Shown: positions 16,049-25,835, numbered from the stretch's first letter. The stretch is DNA of 64,000 nucleotides from Clostridia bacterium (GCA_017513195.1 JAFXGM010000026.1:62001-126000); one strand, 5' to 3'. The notes: generated by a model from the letters alone, not told the origin. A program made the numbers and translations.

Positions 16049-17629
16049 ATGATAATTATAAACAATATAAAAGTGTCGTTAGATACCGATTTAAACGACG
16101 TTTGCGGTGTTTTATCAAGCAAGCTGAAAATTAATAAGCAAGATATAATTAGCGCCGAGCTTTATCGCAAATCGGTTGATGCACGCGATAAACGTGACGT
16201 GCATTTTGTGGTTTCAATAATTGCGAAATTAAAAAATGAAGCACAAATTTTAAAACGCAATAAAAATGCGGCCATCTTTACAAAAAAAGAATATATTTGG
16301 CAAAAAGCAGAGTCAGATATTCGACCCGTTGTAGTAGGCTTTGGTCCCGCTGGTATGTTTGCCGCTTTAACACTTGCGCGTGCGGGACTGCGACCCATAG
16401 TTTACGAGCGCGGCGCCGATGTAGATACACGAACTGCTGATGTAGAAAAGTTTTTTGCAGGCGGCACACTTAATCCCGAATCAAACGTTCAATTCGGTGA
16501 GGGTGGGGCAGGAACTTTTTCTGATGGTAAGCTTAATAGCGGTATAAAAGACATTCGTTGTCGCACTGTTTTAGAGGTGTTTCATCAATTCGGTGCACAA
16601 AAAGATATACTTATTGATGCAAAGCCACACATTGGTACCGATGTTTTAAAAACTGTTGTTAAAAACATTCGAAATGAAATAATTTCACTCGGCGGCGAGG
16701 TTAACTTTAACTCTCGTCTTGACGGCGTTTTTTTTGAAAATAACAAGCTCGTAGAAATCTCAATAAACGGTAAAAAAGTTATTTGTGAATATTTGTGCCT
16801 TTGTATTGGTCATTCAGCGCGTGATACCTTTAAAATGCTATATGATTCAGGTCTTGAAATGACGCGAAAACCCTTTGCAATGGGTGTTAGAATAGAGCAT
16901 TTACAAAGCGAAATTAACAAGGCTTTATATGGTGACTTTGTGTGTCATAAGTCACTTAAAGCCGCCGATTATAAATTGGCAGTGCACCTGCCGAGCGGAC
17001 GCGGTGTTTATACTTTTTGTATGTGCCCGGGCGGTGAGGTTATTAACGCGTCAAGTGAAAATGGTGGTATTGCAGTAAACGGTATGAGTAACAGCCGCCG
17101 TGATGGCGAAAATGCTAACAGCGCTTTGCTTGTGGGAGTTAACCCCGAAGATTTAGAGGGCGACAATGTTTTTGCAGGTTGCGAGTTACAAGCAAAAATT
17201 GAGCAAAAAGCATACAGAATTTCAAAAGGAGCCGTACCAATTACAACAGTTGGTAATTTTGTATTTGACAAAAAAACAGAAATCGGCAGTGTTAAACCCA
17301 CCGTAAAACCTGACTTTGTTTTCGCTGATTTATGTGAAATATATCCGTCGTTTATTACCGATTCATTAAAAGACGGTATTATAGAAATGGATAAAAAAAT
17401 TCGCGGTTTTGCTTGTGTTGATGCAATACTCACAGCACCCGAAACACGTAGCTCTTCACCTGTACGAATTGTACGTAACGAGTCAGGGGAGTCGACTAAC
17501 TTTAGCGGCATTTACCCGTGCGGCGAAGGTGCAGGTTACGCAGGCGGCATTATGTCGGCTGCGGTAGACGGAATGAAGTCGGCAGAACAAATAATCACTA
17601 TAGTTAAAACTGCACATAAAAACATTTAA
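16049..17629 (+). CDS. FAD-dependent dehydrogenase (COG2509-like)
   Basis: A 526-residue oxidoreductase. The first 85 residues form a small alpha/beta domain; then comes the FAD motif PVVVGFGPAGMFAALTLARAG (split here as in the family), the block NVQFGEGGAGTFSDGKLNSG, LCLCIGHSARDTF, and the C-terminal GEGAGYAGGIMSAAVDGMKSAE, which closes on FAD. These are hallmarks of the large uncharacterised bacterial FAD dehydrogenases widespread in Firmicutes. A TTG at 16043 is in frame and overlaps the previous stop, but the ATG at 16049 lies well placed after GGGG, so I use it. No partner redox protein is seen nearby. Confidence 0.85.
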   Translation: MIIINNIKVSLDTDLNDVCGVLSSKLKINKQDIISAELYRKSVDARDKRDVHFVVSIIAKLKNEAQILKRNKNAAIFTKKEYIWQKAESDIRPVVVGFGPAGMFAALTLARAGLRPIVYERGADVDTRTADVEKFFAGGTLNPESNVQFGEGGAGTFSDGKLNSGIKDIRCRTVLEVFHQFGAQKDILIDAKPHIGTDVLKTVVKNIRNEIISLGGEVNFNSRLDGVFFENNKLVEISINGKKVICEYLCLCIGHSARDTFKMLYDSGLEMTRKPFAMGVRIEHLQSEINKALYGDFVCHKSLKAADYKLAVHLPSGRGVYTFCMCPGGEVINASSENGGIAVNGMSNSRRDGENANSALLVGVNPEDLEGDNVFAGCELQAKIEQKAYRISKGAVPITTVGNFVFDKKTEIGSVKPTVKPDFVFADLCEIYPSFITDSLKDGIIEMDKKIRGFACVDAILTAPETRSSSPVRIVRNESGESTNFSGIYPCGEGAGYAGGIMSAAVDGMKSAEQIITIVKTAHKNI

Positions 17630-17693
17630 CCTTTTGAAAAAATTGTCAAAATAAATGAAATTGTAAAAAATTGTTTATTTTTTAACAAAATAC

Positions 17694-17722
17694 TTGCAAA
17701 ATTTATTTAAATAGGGTAAAAT
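17694..17722 (+). promoter_or_regulatory. Sigma-A promoter of gap
   Basis: TTGCAA (17694-17699), 17-bp spacer, TAAAAT (17717-17722), followed by a full AGGAGGT ribosome site at 17741-17747, consistent with strong expression. Confidence 0.75.
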
Positions 17723-17754
17723 ACCATATAGAAAATTTTTAGGAGGTAATTCCA

Positions 17755-18786
17755 ATGGTTAAAGTTGCTATTAACGGATTCGGCCGTATCGGTCGTCTCG
17801 CATTCCGTCAGATGTTTGGTGCTGAAGGCTACGATGTAGTAGCTATCAACGACCTTACAAAGCCCTCAATGCTTGCTAATCTTTTAAAGTATGACACAGC
17901 ACAGGGTGGTTACTGTGGTTACATCGGTGAAAATCTTCACACTGTAGCTGCTGATGATGAGGCTGGTACCATCACAGTTGACGGCAAAACTCTCAAAATT
18001 TATGCTGAAAAAGACGCTAAGGATCTTCCTTGGGGCGAGCTTGGTGTAGACGTAGTTCTCGAATGCACAGGCTTCTACTGCTCAAAAGAAAAGTCACAGG
18101 CTCACATCGATGCAGGTGCTAAAAAGGTTGTTATTTCTGCTCCGGCAGGTAACGATCTTCCTACAATCGTTTACAGCGTAAACGAAAACACTCTTACTAA
18201 AGAAGACAACATCATTTCTGCTGCTTCTTGCACAACTAACTGCCTCGCTCCTATGGCTAAGGCTCTTAACGATTATGCTGCAATCCAGAGCGGTATCATG
18301 AGCACAATCCACGCTTACACAGGCGATCAGATGATTCTTGACGGTCCTCACAGAAAGGGTGACCTTCGCCGTGCACGTGCAGGTGCTGCAAACATCGTTC
18401 CTAACTCAACAGGCGCTGCAAAGGCTATCGGTCTTGTAATTCCTGAGCTCAACGGCAAGCTTATCGGTTCTGCACAGCGCGTTCCTGTTCCTACCGGTTC
18501 TACAACCATCCTTACAGCAGTTGTTAAGGGTGCTGACGTAACTAAGGAAGGCATCAACGCTGCTATGAAGGCTGCTGCAAGTGATTCATTCGGTTACAAC
18601 GAAGATCAAATCGTTTCTTCTGACGTAATCGGTATGCGTTACGGCTCACTCTTTGATGCTACTCAGACAATGGTATCAAAGGTTGGCGACGATCTCTATC
18701 AGGTACAGGTTGTTTCTTGGTATGACAACGAAAACAGCTACACAAGCCAGATGGTTCGTACAATTAAGTACTTCGCTGAAATCTAA
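17755..18786 (+). CDS. gap: Glyceraldehyde-3-phosphate dehydrogenase
   Basis: Glycolytic NAD-dependent enzyme of 343 residues that oxidises glyceraldehyde 3-phosphate to 1,3-bisphosphoglycerate. It opens with [17 protein letters not shown] (Rossmann NAD motif) and has the catalytic cysteine in [15 protein letters not shown]; the His-containing HAYTGDQ and C-terminal [14 protein letters not shown] are also intact. Codon use differs from its neighbours: many C-ending codons (AAC, ATC, TTC, CTC), a mark of translational selection in a very highly expressed gene rather than transfer. It is monocistronic, with its own promoter, strong ribosome site and terminator; pgk and tpi are not adjacent. Confidence 0.98.
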   Translation: MVKVAINGFGRIGRLAFRQMFGAEGYDVVAINDLTKPSMLANLLKYDTAQGGYCGYIGENLHTVAADDEAGTITVDGKTLKIYAEKDAKDLPWGELGVDVVLECTGFYCSKEKSQAHIDAGAKKVVISAPAGNDLPTIVYSVNENTLTKEDNIISAASCTTNCLAPMAKALNDYAAIQSGIMSTIHAYTGDQMILDGPHRKGDLRRARAGAANIVPNSTGAAKAIGLVIPELNGKLIGSAQRVPVPTGSTTILTAVVKGADVTKEGINAAMKAAASDSFGYNEDQIVSSDVIGMRYGSLFDATQTMVSKVGDDLYQVQVVSWYDNENSYTSQMVRTIKYFAEI

Positions 18787-18805
18787 TTAAATATTTAGAT
18801 AATTT

Positions 18806-18839
18806 AAATGCTCTGCTTGAAATATAGCAGGGCATTTTT
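18806..18839 (+). terminator. Terminator after gap
   Basis: 12-bp stem (AAATGCTCTGCT with AGCAGGGCATTT, one G-U pair) ending in a T run. Confidence 0.88.
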
Positions 18840-18870
18840 GTTTTATATATAATTATATAATAAATATATA

Positions 18871-18898
18871 TTGCATTTTTGAAAAAACGTTGTATAAT
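18871..18898 (+). promoter_or_regulatory. Promoter of the polysaccharide locus
   Basis: TTGCAT (18871-18876), 16-bp spacer, TATAAT (18893-18898), 50 bp before the first gene. It is the only good promoter I see for the 16-kb locus. Confidence 0.7.
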
Positions 18899-18947
18899 AT
18901 ATACTGTATGATTGCGTGTATTGCGCTTATTTGAAAGGAAATGTATT

Positions 18948-19571
18948 ATGTACAGTAATTTTTTAAAAAGAGCAATTGATATTGTACTTTCTTTTTTAGG
19001 TTTAATCATTTTATCTCCTGTATTTTTGATACTTGCATTATTGATAGTTATCGATGACCCAGGGCATGTATTCTTTTCGCAAAAGAGGGTGGGTAAAAAC
19101 AAAACTTTTTTTAAGCTACATAAATTCAGAAGTATGAAAATGTCAACCCCACACGATACTCCGACGCACTTACTTGAAAATCCCGAACAGTACATAACAA
19201 GAATGGGCAAATTTTTACGCAAATCAAGTTTGGACGAGCTTCCGCAAATTTGGGATATATTTGTTGGCAATATGAGTATTATCGGTCCACGTCCGGCTTT
19301 ATGGAATCAGGATGATTTGGTAGCCGAGCGTGATAAATACGGTGCTAATGATGTTCGCCCCGGTCTTACGGGTTGGGCACAAATTAATGGTCGTGATGAG
19401 CTTGAAATTCCCGTTAAAGCAAAGCTTGATGGCGAATATGTTGAAAAGATAAGCTTTGGTTTTGATTGTAAGTGTTTCTTTGGCACTATTTTTAGTGTTT
19501 TAAAACACGACGGTGTTGTTGAAGGCGGTACCGGCGAACTACACAAACAAGAAGAGAAGGTTAGTAAATGA
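18948..19571 (+). CDS. Monotopic phosphoglycosyl transferase (PglC/WcaJ C-terminal type)
   Basis: A 207-residue small initiating transferase that attaches a sugar phosphate to undecaprenyl phosphate. It has the re-entrant N-terminal helix (about 5-32), then VIDDPGHVFFSQKRVG, KLHKFRSM, the catalytic Asp-Glu pair in SSLDELPQIWD, IIGPRPALW and GLTGWAQINGRDEL. Size and motifs fit the PglC-like minimal form that often acts on UDP-N-acetyl or diacetamido sugars. The frame is open upstream, but ATG 18948 follows AAAGGA at 8 bases. The stop overlaps the next start (ATGA). It begins the polysaccharide locus. Confidence 0.92.
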   Translation: MYSNFLKRAIDIVLSFLGLIILSPVFLILALLIVIDDPGHVFFSQKRVGKNKTFFKLHKFRSMKMSTPHDTPTHLLENPEQYITRMGKFLRKSSLDELPQIWDIFVGNMSIIGPRPALWNQDDLVAERDKYGANDVRPGLTGWAQINGRDELEIPVKAKLDGEYVEKISFGFDCKCFFGTIFSVLKHDGVVEGGTGELHKQEEKVSK

Positions 19572-20674
19572 AGATAGCGGTTTTATCAAGTCATACTCCA
19601 TCACTTTTTTGGTTTCGAATGGATATGATGCTTTCGTTTAAGGACCTTGGTCACGAGGTTGTTGCCATTGGTAATGAGCCCGCTGAAAAATGGGCAGATA
19701 AGTTTGAGGAACAAGGTATAAAATATATTGCTGCTGAAATTTCTCGAAACGGAACAAACCCACTTAAAGATTTAAAGACTTTAAAATCCCTTAAAGCCGT
19801 TTTAAAACAAGAAAGACCGGATAAACTGTTTACATATCAAGCTAAAACGGTAATTTATGGTGGTATCGCGGCAAACAAATTAGGTATAACCGAGGTGTAT
19901 CCACTTATTGCCGGTATTGGTAGTGTGTTTTTGTCGAATGACATTAAATCAAAGATTATTCGTTTTATCTTAAAGACGGAATACCGTTATGCTATGAGAA
20001 AAAGTCCTAAAATCTTTTTCCAAAACAATGACGACGTAAAAGTATTTACAGATAACAAAATTATTAAAAAGGAAAAAACGGTTATTCTTAACGGCTCGGG
20101 TGTTAATCTTGAAAAATTCACACAAAAGCCTTTACCTAATGGCACAGCATTTTTGTGTATAAGCCGTTTGATTAAGGATAAGGGCGTTTATGAGTACTTA
20201 CAGGCTGCACGTATTGTAAAAGAAAAATACCCACAAGCAAGATTCTTGCTTGTAGGACCATATGATTCCAATCCATCAGCTCTAAAGCCTGAAGAATTAC
20301 AGCCGTATCTTGATGATGGCATTATTGAATATTTTGGCGAGGCAAGCGATGTGCGTCCTTACCTTGAAATATGTAATGTTTTTGTATTGCCATCATACCG
20401 CGAGGGCACACCCAAAACCGTGCTTGAAGCAATGGCGACGGGTAGGGCAATCATTACAACCGATGCTCCAGGCTGCCGTGAGACCGTAACAAATGGTGAA
20501 AACGGTTACCTAGTGCCTATAAAAGATGTTGATGCCTTATCTGCAGCTATGATTGATTTAATCGAAAATTCTGACAAAATATCACAAATGGCAGATAAAG
20601 GTTTAGATCTTGTAAAACAAAAATTTGATGTAAAAATTGTTAATAATACAATTAATACAACAATGAATTTATAG
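19568..20674 (+). CDS. GT4-family glycosyltransferase
   Basis: A 368-residue GT-B glycosyltransferase. The N-terminal domain begins MKIAVLSSHTPSLFWFRMDM and the C-terminal domain has FLCISRLIKDKGVYEYL, FLLVGPYD, and the donor-binding E-x7-E block EGTPKTVLEAMATG, typical of GT4 (RfaB/WbnK-like) enzymes. By position after the initiating transferase it probably adds the second sugar. It is translationally coupled to the preceding gene by a 4-bp overlap. Confidence 0.88.
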   Translation: MKIAVLSSHTPSLFWFRMDMMLSFKDLGHEVVAIGNEPAEKWADKFEEQGIKYIAAEISRNGTNPLKDLKTLKSLKAVLKQERPDKLFTYQAKTVIYGGIAANKLGITEVYPLIAGIGSVFLSNDIKSKIIRFILKTEYRYAMRKSPKIFFQNNDDVKVFTDNKIIKKEKTVILNGSGVNLEKFTQKPLPNGTAFLCISRLIKDKGVYEYLQAARIVKEKYPQARFLLVGPYDSNPSALKPEELQPYLDDGIIEYFGEASDVRPYLEICNVFVLPSYREGTPKTVLEAMATGRAIITTDAPGCRETVTNGENGYLVPIKDVDALSAAMIDLIENSDKISQMADKGLDLVKQKFDVKIVNNTINTTMNL

Positions 20675-20689
20675 AAAGAAGATGTTTTT

Positions 20690-22009
20690 ATGTCACTTTA
20701 TGAGAAAATTGTTAATGGAGAAGAAAAAGTTTCGCTTGTAGGTCTTGGTTATGTTGGTATGCCAATTGCCGTATCTTTTGCCAAAAAGATAAAGGTTGTT
20801 GGCTTCGACCTTAATGCTAAAAAAATCGAACTTTATAAGTCAGGCATCGACCCTACGAATGAAGTAGGCGACGAGGTTATTAAAAATACTACCGTTGAGT
20901 TTACTGCAGATGAGACAAAACTGCGCGAAGCAAAATTTCATATCGTCGCAGTACCTACTCCTGTAAATGACGACCATACGCCTGATTTAACACCCGTTGA
21001 GGGTGCATCAACAATAGTGGGTCGCAATCTTACCAAAGGCTCAATTGTCGTTTATGAGTCTACTGTTTACCCCGGTGTTACAGAGGATATTTGTATTCCG
21101 ATTCTCGAACGCGAATCAGGCCTTAAGTGCGGTGTCGACTTTAAGGTTGGTTATAGCCCGGAGCGTATTAACCCGGGTGACAAGGTTCATCGTCTTGAAA
21201 CAATCGTTAAAATTGTAAGCGGTATGGACGAAGAATCACTTGAGGAAATTGCCAACGTTTACGAGCTTGTTGTTGAGGCCGGTGTTCATAGGGCTGAAAG
21301 CATCAAGGTTGCCGAGGCCGCAAAGGTAATCGAAAACAGCCAGCGTGATATAAATATTGCTTTTATGAACGAGCTTTCTATTATCTTTAATAAAATGGGT
21401 ATCGATACACAGTCGGTGCTTAAAGCTGCCGGAACAAAATGGAATTTCTTAAAGTTCTATCCCGGTCTTGTTGGCGGTCACTGTATAGGTGTTGACCCAT
21501 ATTATCTTACATACAAAGCAGAGCAGCTTGGTTATCACAGCCAAATTATTCTTTCCGGTCGTCGCATAAACGACGATATGGGTAAATACGTTGCAGAAAG
21601 TGTTGTTAAAAACCTCATAAAGGCAGATTTACCAATTAAAAACGCTAAGGTTGCAATTTTGGGCTTTACATTTAAAGAAAATTGTCCAGATACACGTAAT
21701 ACGAAGATTATTGATATTTATAAAGAGCTTAAAGAGTATGGCATTACTGCTACCGTCGCTGACCCGGCAGCTGACGCCGATGAAGCTGAACATCTTTACG
21801 GTATGAAGTTTGTAGATATATCTACCATTAAAGATTGTGATGCAGTTATACTTGCTGTTGCACACGAGCAGTTCAAGTCACTTACACAAGCTGATTTTGA
21901 CAAAATGTTCAAATCAGTTGAGAATAACAAAAAAGTTCTCGTAGATATTAAGGGATTGCTTGACCGTAAAGAATACGAGGCCGCAGGCTATAATTATTGG
22001 AGGTTGTAA
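20690..22009 (+). CDS. UDP-N-acetylhexosamine 6-dehydrogenase (WbpO/TviB-like)
   Basis: A 439-residue nucleotide-sugar dehydrogenase: NAD motif VSLVGLGYVGMPIAVSFAKK, VPTPVNDDHTPDL, VYESTVYPGVTE, YSPERINPGDK, and the catalytic cysteine in GGHCIGVDPYYLTYKAE (Cys at about 264). The INPGDK and YLTYKAE spellings are those of the UDP-GlcNAc/UDP-GalNAc dehydrogenases (TviB, WbpA/WbpO) rather than UDP-glucose dehydrogenases. It converts the 6-OH to a carboxylate, giving a uronic acid. With the epimerase next door it resembles the TviB-TviC pair making UDP-GalNAcA. Confidence 0.9.
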   Translation: MSLYEKIVNGEEKVSLVGLGYVGMPIAVSFAKKIKVVGFDLNAKKIELYKSGIDPTNEVGDEVIKNTTVEFTADETKLREAKFHIVAVPTPVNDDHTPDLTPVEGASTIVGRNLTKGSIVVYESTVYPGVTEDICIPILERESGLKCGVDFKVGYSPERINPGDKVHRLETIVKIVSGMDEESLEEIANVYELVVEAGVHRAESIKVAEAAKVIENSQRDINIAFMNELSIIFNKMGIDTQSVLKAAGTKWNFLKFYPGLVGGHCIGVDPYYLTYKAEQLGYHSQIILSGRRINDDMGKYVAESVVKNLIKADLPIKNAKVAILGFTFKENCPDTRNTKIIDIYKELKEYGITATVADPAADADEAEHLYGMKFVDISTIKDCDAVILAVAHEQFKSLTQADFDKMFKSVENNKKVLVDIKGLLDRKEYEAAGYNYWRL

Positions 22010-22011
22010 TC

Positions 22012-22986
22012 GTGGGTTTCAAACATTTAAAATTTCCTAAAAATACATTGTTTTTGGTTACAGGTGCTGCCGGCTTTATTGGTAGCAACTTGTGCGAGGC
22101 AATACTTAATATGGGTTATAAGGTTCGTGCTTTGGACGACCTTTCAACCGGTAAGCAAGAAAATATCGACATTTTCCTTGATAATCCTAACTATGAGTTT
22201 ATCAAGGGTGATATAAAAGATTTGGATACTTGTATGAAAGCGTGTGAGGGCGTTGACTTTGTGCTTAATCAAGCAGCTTGGGGCAGTGTGCCACGTAGTC
22301 TTGAAATGCCTATTTTCTACTGCCGCAACAATATTGAAGGTACCCTTAATATGCTAGAGGCGGCTCGTCAATGTGGAGTTAAAAAGTTTGTTTATGCTTC
22401 AAGCTCCAGCGTTTACGGTGATGAACCAAATCTACCAAAAACTGAGGGTAGAGAGGGTAATTTGCTGTCACCATATGCACTCACAAAACAGTGTGATGAA
22501 GAATGGGCAAAGCTTTATACAATGCATTATGGGCTTGATACATATGGTATGCGTTACTTTAACGTTTTTGGTCGTCGCCAAAATCCTGACGGTGCATATG
22601 CGGCTGTTATTCCAAAATTCTTAAAAATGCTCCTTCACGGTGAAACACCAACCATTAACGGTGACGGTAAGCAGAGTCGTGACTTTACATACATTGATAA
22701 CGTTATCGAGGCTAACTTAAAGGCTTGTCTTGCACCACACGAGGCGGCAGGCGAGGCATATAACATTGCATACGGTGGTCGTGAGTATCTTATAGATATT
22801 TATTACGGTCTTACAAAAGCACTTGGTGTTGATATAGAGCCAAACTTTGGCCCCGACCGTAAGGGCGATATTAAACATTCTAACGCCGACATAAGCAAAG
22901 CAAAACGTCTTCTTGGCTACGACCCAGACTATAGCTTTGCCGATGGTATTAAACTTGCTATAGAGTGGTATAAGGAGAATTTGTAA
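22012..22986 (+). CDS. UDP-N-acetylhexosamine C4-epimerase (WbpP/TviC-like)
   Basis: A 324-residue short-chain epimerase: NAD motif VTGAAGFIGSNLCEAIL, DDLSTGKQENI, the SSSSVYGD serine region, the catalytic Tyr-x3-Lys in SPYALTKQ and the RYFNVFGRRQNPDGAYAAVI block of WbpP-type UDP-GlcNAc epimerases. I take the GTG at 22012 as the start because GGAGG ends 8 bases earlier; the reading frame overlaps the previous gene further upstream. It probably interconverts UDP-GlcNAc(A) and UDP-GalNAc(A) with its neighbour. Confidence 0.9.
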   Translation: MGFKHLKFPKNTLFLVTGAAGFIGSNLCEAILNMGYKVRALDDLSTGKQENIDIFLDNPNYEFIKGDIKDLDTCMKACEGVDFVLNQAAWGSVPRSLEMPIFYCRNNIEGTLNMLEAARQCGVKKFVYASSSSVYGDEPNLPKTEGREGNLLSPYALTKQCDEEWAKLYTMHYGLDTYGMRYFNVFGRRQNPDGAYAAVIPKFLKMLLHGETPTINGDGKQSRDFTYIDNVIEANLKACLAPHEAAGEAYNIAYGGREYLIDIYYGLTKALGVDIEPNFGPDRKGDIKHSNADISKAKRLLGYDPDYSFADGIKLAIEWYKENL

Positions 22987-23870
22987 TGATAGATTACAGG
23001 AATATCATTAAAAATAGAGAAGTTAGATTAAAACTTATTAAATGTTTAAGATTCATACCAACAAAGCTATATTTAAAAATGGTATATCGAATTAAAACAG
23101 GCAAAAAGCTTAACTTAAAAAATCCTACCGGATTTAATGAAAAGTTAAATTGGTTAAAGGTCAATGACATTCATTTTGAATATTCAAAGTATGTTGATAA
23201 AGTTTTGGTGCGAGATTTTATTAAAGAAAAAATTGGTGAAGATTATTTGATTCCGTTGTTGGGCGTATGGGACAAATTTGATGATATTGATTTTGATAAT
23301 TTACCTGAAAAATTTGTTTTGAAATGCAATCATGATTCAGGTAGCGTTAAAATTATAACCGATAAAAAATCAATGAACATAAAGAAACTTAGAAAGTTTT
23401 TTAATGGACGATTAAATATTAACTCCTATTGGTTGGGCAGAGAATTTCCTTATAAAGAAGTGAAAAGAAAAATTATTGCACAAGAATTTTTATCTCAAGA
23501 AGAGCACGGAGATTTAACTGACTATAAGTTTTTCTGCTTTAACGGAGAGCCTTATATGGTGGAAGTTCTCAATGACAAGAGTACGGATATGAAATCTGAT
23601 TTGTTTGATATGAATTTTGAGCGCATAGATGCACGTGATATTTATAAGCATACAGATGGTGCAGTTTCACGCCCTGTCCATTTTGAGCAGATGAAGGAAA
23701 TAGCAAAAACTCTTTCAGAAGGATTTAAATTTGTAAGAATTGATTTATTTGAAACTAATAATAAGGTTTATTATGCCGAACATACATTTTTCAACAATGG
23801 TGGTTTTTGGCTTTTCGAACCTGATGAATGGGAGCAAAAGTTAGGCGAATTAATCAATTTAGATGTATAA
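22986..23870 (+). CDS. TupA-like ATP-grasp protein (copy 1)
   Basis: A 294-residue protein of the TupA-like ATP-grasp family, related to the teichuronopeptide gene tupA. Recognisable blocks are TGFNEKLNWLKV, LPEKFVLKCNHDSG (nucleotide-binding beta strands and loop), DYKFFCFNGEPY, and the C-terminal VRIDLFETNN and YYAEHTFFNNGGF, which supply metal-binding Asp and Glu. ATP-grasp enzymes make amide or ester bonds, so it could ligate an amino acid to the uronic acid of this polymer; that is inference. It shares one base with the previous stop (TAATG). From here the sequence becomes noticeably more AT-rich. A second copy is at 25836. Confidence 0.75.
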   Translation: MIDYRNIIKNREVRLKLIKCLRFIPTKLYLKMVYRIKTGKKLNLKNPTGFNEKLNWLKVNDIHFEYSKYVDKVLVRDFIKEKIGEDYLIPLLGVWDKFDDIDFDNLPEKFVLKCNHDSGSVKIITDKKSMNIKKLRKFFNGRLNINSYWLGREFPYKEVKRKIIAQEFLSQEEHGDLTDYKFFCFNGEPYMVEVLNDKSTDMKSDLFDMNFERIDARDIYKHTDGAVSRPVHFEQMKEIAKTLSEGFKFVRIDLFETNNKVYYAEHTFFNNGGFWLFEPDEWEQKLGELINLDV

Positions 23871-23889
23871 AAGTTAGGTGGTTGTGATT

Positions 23890-24720
23890 TTGAACGAAAA
23901 TTTGCTGCATGGAGATAAAATTTCAATTTTAATGGGTATATATAATTGCGCTGACACTTTATCTGAAGCAATAGATTCCATAATTAACCAAACTTATACT
24001 AATTGGCAACTAATTTTGTGCGATGATTGTTCTACAGACAATACATATAACGTGGCAAAATCATATCAAGAAAAGTATCCTGAAAAAATTGTTCTCGTGC
24101 GAAATGAGGTAAATAGTCGTTTAGCATTTTCACTTAATCATTGCTTAAAATATGCCGATGGTGAGTTTATTGCTCGTATGGATGGCGATGACATATCTGT
24201 ATCTAATAGGTTTGAAGTTCAATTGAAGTTTTTAAACGATCATCCAGAATATGATTTGGTTGGTTGCGCAATGCAACGATTTAGCGGTGACGGTAAATTA
24301 GCAGATATTTTTTATTCGGTAGATAATCCGGATTATTATACGTTAAAAAATAAAATACCTTATCATCATGCTACCATTATGGCACGACGCAAGGTATATG
24401 ATGAATTAAATGGCTATACAGTTTGTGAACGCACAAAACGCGGTCAGGATTACGACCTATGGTTCCGCTTTTACAAGGCTGGTTTTAAAGGGACAAATTT
24501 ACGTGAACCACTCTATATGGTCCGCGAAGATGCTGCTGCAATACGTAGAAGAACGTTTAAGACCAGATTTAACGCGCTTAAAACAACATGGTACGGCTTT
24601 AATTTGTTGGGTTACCCAAAACATTGGCTCATACGACCTACAATAGAAACTTTTATTAAATCAATTACGCCACATAAAGTTACCGAACTGTATAGAAGGT
24701 GGCAATGTAAACACAAATAA
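23890..24720 (+). CDS. GT2-family glycosyltransferase
   Basis: A 276-residue GT-A glycosyltransferase: ISILMGIYNCADTLSEAIDS at the N-terminus, LCDDCSTDNTY for nucleotide binding, the DxD-type metal site in RMDGDDISVSNRF and the late GQDYDLWFRFYKAG acceptor motif. The TTG at 23890 is chosen since AGGTGG ends 8 bases before it; GTG codons upstream overlap that site. Acceptor and donor are unknown. Confidence 0.85.
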   Translation: MNENLLHGDKISILMGIYNCADTLSEAIDSIINQTYTNWQLILCDDCSTDNTYNVAKSYQEKYPEKIVLVRNEVNSRLAFSLNHCLKYADGEFIARMDGDDISVSNRFEVQLKFLNDHPEYDLVGCAMQRFSGDGKLADIFYSVDNPDYYTLKNKIPYHHATIMARRKVYDELNGYTVCERTKRGQDYDLWFRFYKAGFKGTNLREPLYMVREDAAAIRRRTFKTRFNALKTTWYGFNLLGYPKHWLIRPTIETFIKSITPHKVTELYRRWQCKHK

Positions 24721-24734
24721 TTTTAGGAGATAAA

Positions 24735-25823
24735 ATGACTACTTATTTTATTGTGATTTTTTTAATTATAATTTTTGCATATTTTGCTCAAAAAAACATT
24801 ATAAAAAAAGCAGCAAGCATTGCTAATGAATTTGTAATAATTAAACCAACGATGACAAAAATGTTTTTTATTTTTATTGTTGGTGTGTTGGTATTTGTTG
24901 CAGGTTTTAGATATTATGTAGGCACTGACTACGGCGCGTATTATGGACAATATCTTCGTTTTGCAAATTCTTTTTGGGAAAGTTTGAAAAACTTTGACGA
25001 ACCAGGATATGGTTTAATTGCTTTAATATCATTAAAGCTTAATTTAGGTGGCGAGGGTGCGATTTTTATTGCTGCAGCGCTTACAAATATTATTTTCTTA
25101 ATTACCATATATAAAAACACAGATATGTTGTTTCCCGCAACGTTGTTTTACATATTCCTTGGTTGTTGGCATGGTGGTTTTAATGGTGTGCGTCAATATT
25201 TGGCTTCTGCTATAATTTTTTCAGGATTACGTTTTATAAAGGAACGAAAGTTTTGGAAATACGCTCTTGTTGTTTTTATAGCATTTTTGTTTCATGGCTC
25301 AGCAATTATGATGATTTTCCCATATTTTGTGGTTTATAACAAAATAAGTTTTAAAAATATTGCTTTTCTTATAGGATTAAGTTTAATAATTTTGTTTTCT
25401 TTTTCAGAGGTGCTTGAGTTTACCGGCTTCTTGTTACAAGAGGACCTTTCTGACGAGGGTGAGTATTTAACTAATTCAGTAAATACTTTCCGCATTCTCG
25501 TAGCAATTGCACCTGCTTTGTTTTTCTTGTTTTTATATCAAAAACGTACTATTACCAAAGAACAACAGTTTTGGTTTAATATGTTAATACTTAATGGTAT
25601 TGTTATGTTTGCAACGTCTAACAGCACATATCTTGCTCGTGTGGGTATCTATACAGTGCCTTTTTCCACAATTGGTATTCCAGAGCTTATCAAAGGAAGT
25701 AACATAAAGCAAAAAAAAGCAGTTACAATAATTATATTAGTTGCATTTGCTGCGTTTTGGTTATATGAGCTTTCTAATAGCGATGGTTTGAATAATTTTA
25801 GGTTTATTTTCAATAATGTCTAG
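24735..25823 (+). CDS. EpsG/Wzy-like polysaccharide polymerase
   Basis: A 362-residue polytopic membrane protein (about 10 helices). It has the EpsG-type landmarks GFRYYVGTDYGAYY after the second helix, NGVRQYLASAI in the middle and FLFHGSAIMM, with a late extracellular loop. These Firmicutes proteins take the part of Wzy, joining lipid-linked repeat units outside the membrane. Ribosome site AGGAGA precedes ATG 24735. Together with the flippase at 30116 it marks the locus as Wzx/Wzy-dependent. Confidence 0.8.
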   Translation: MTTYFIVIFLIIIFAYFAQKNIIKKAASIANEFVIIKPTMTKMFFIFIVGVLVFVAGFRYYVGTDYGAYYGQYLRFANSFWESLKNFDEPGYGLIALISLKLNLGGEGAIFIAAALTNIIFLITIYKNTDMLFPATLFYIFLGCWHGGFNGVRQYLASAIIFSGLRFIKERKFWKYALVVFIAFLFHGSAIMMIFPYFVVYNKISFKNIAFLIGLSLIILFSFSEVLEFTGFLLQEDLSDEGEYLTNSVNTFRILVAIAPALFFLFLYQKRTITKEQQFWFNMLILNGIVMFATSNSTYLARVGIYTVPFSTIGIPELIKGSNIKQKKAVTIIILVAFAAFWLYELSNSDGLNNFRFIFNNV

Positions 25824-25835
25824 AAGGAGTTTGTT

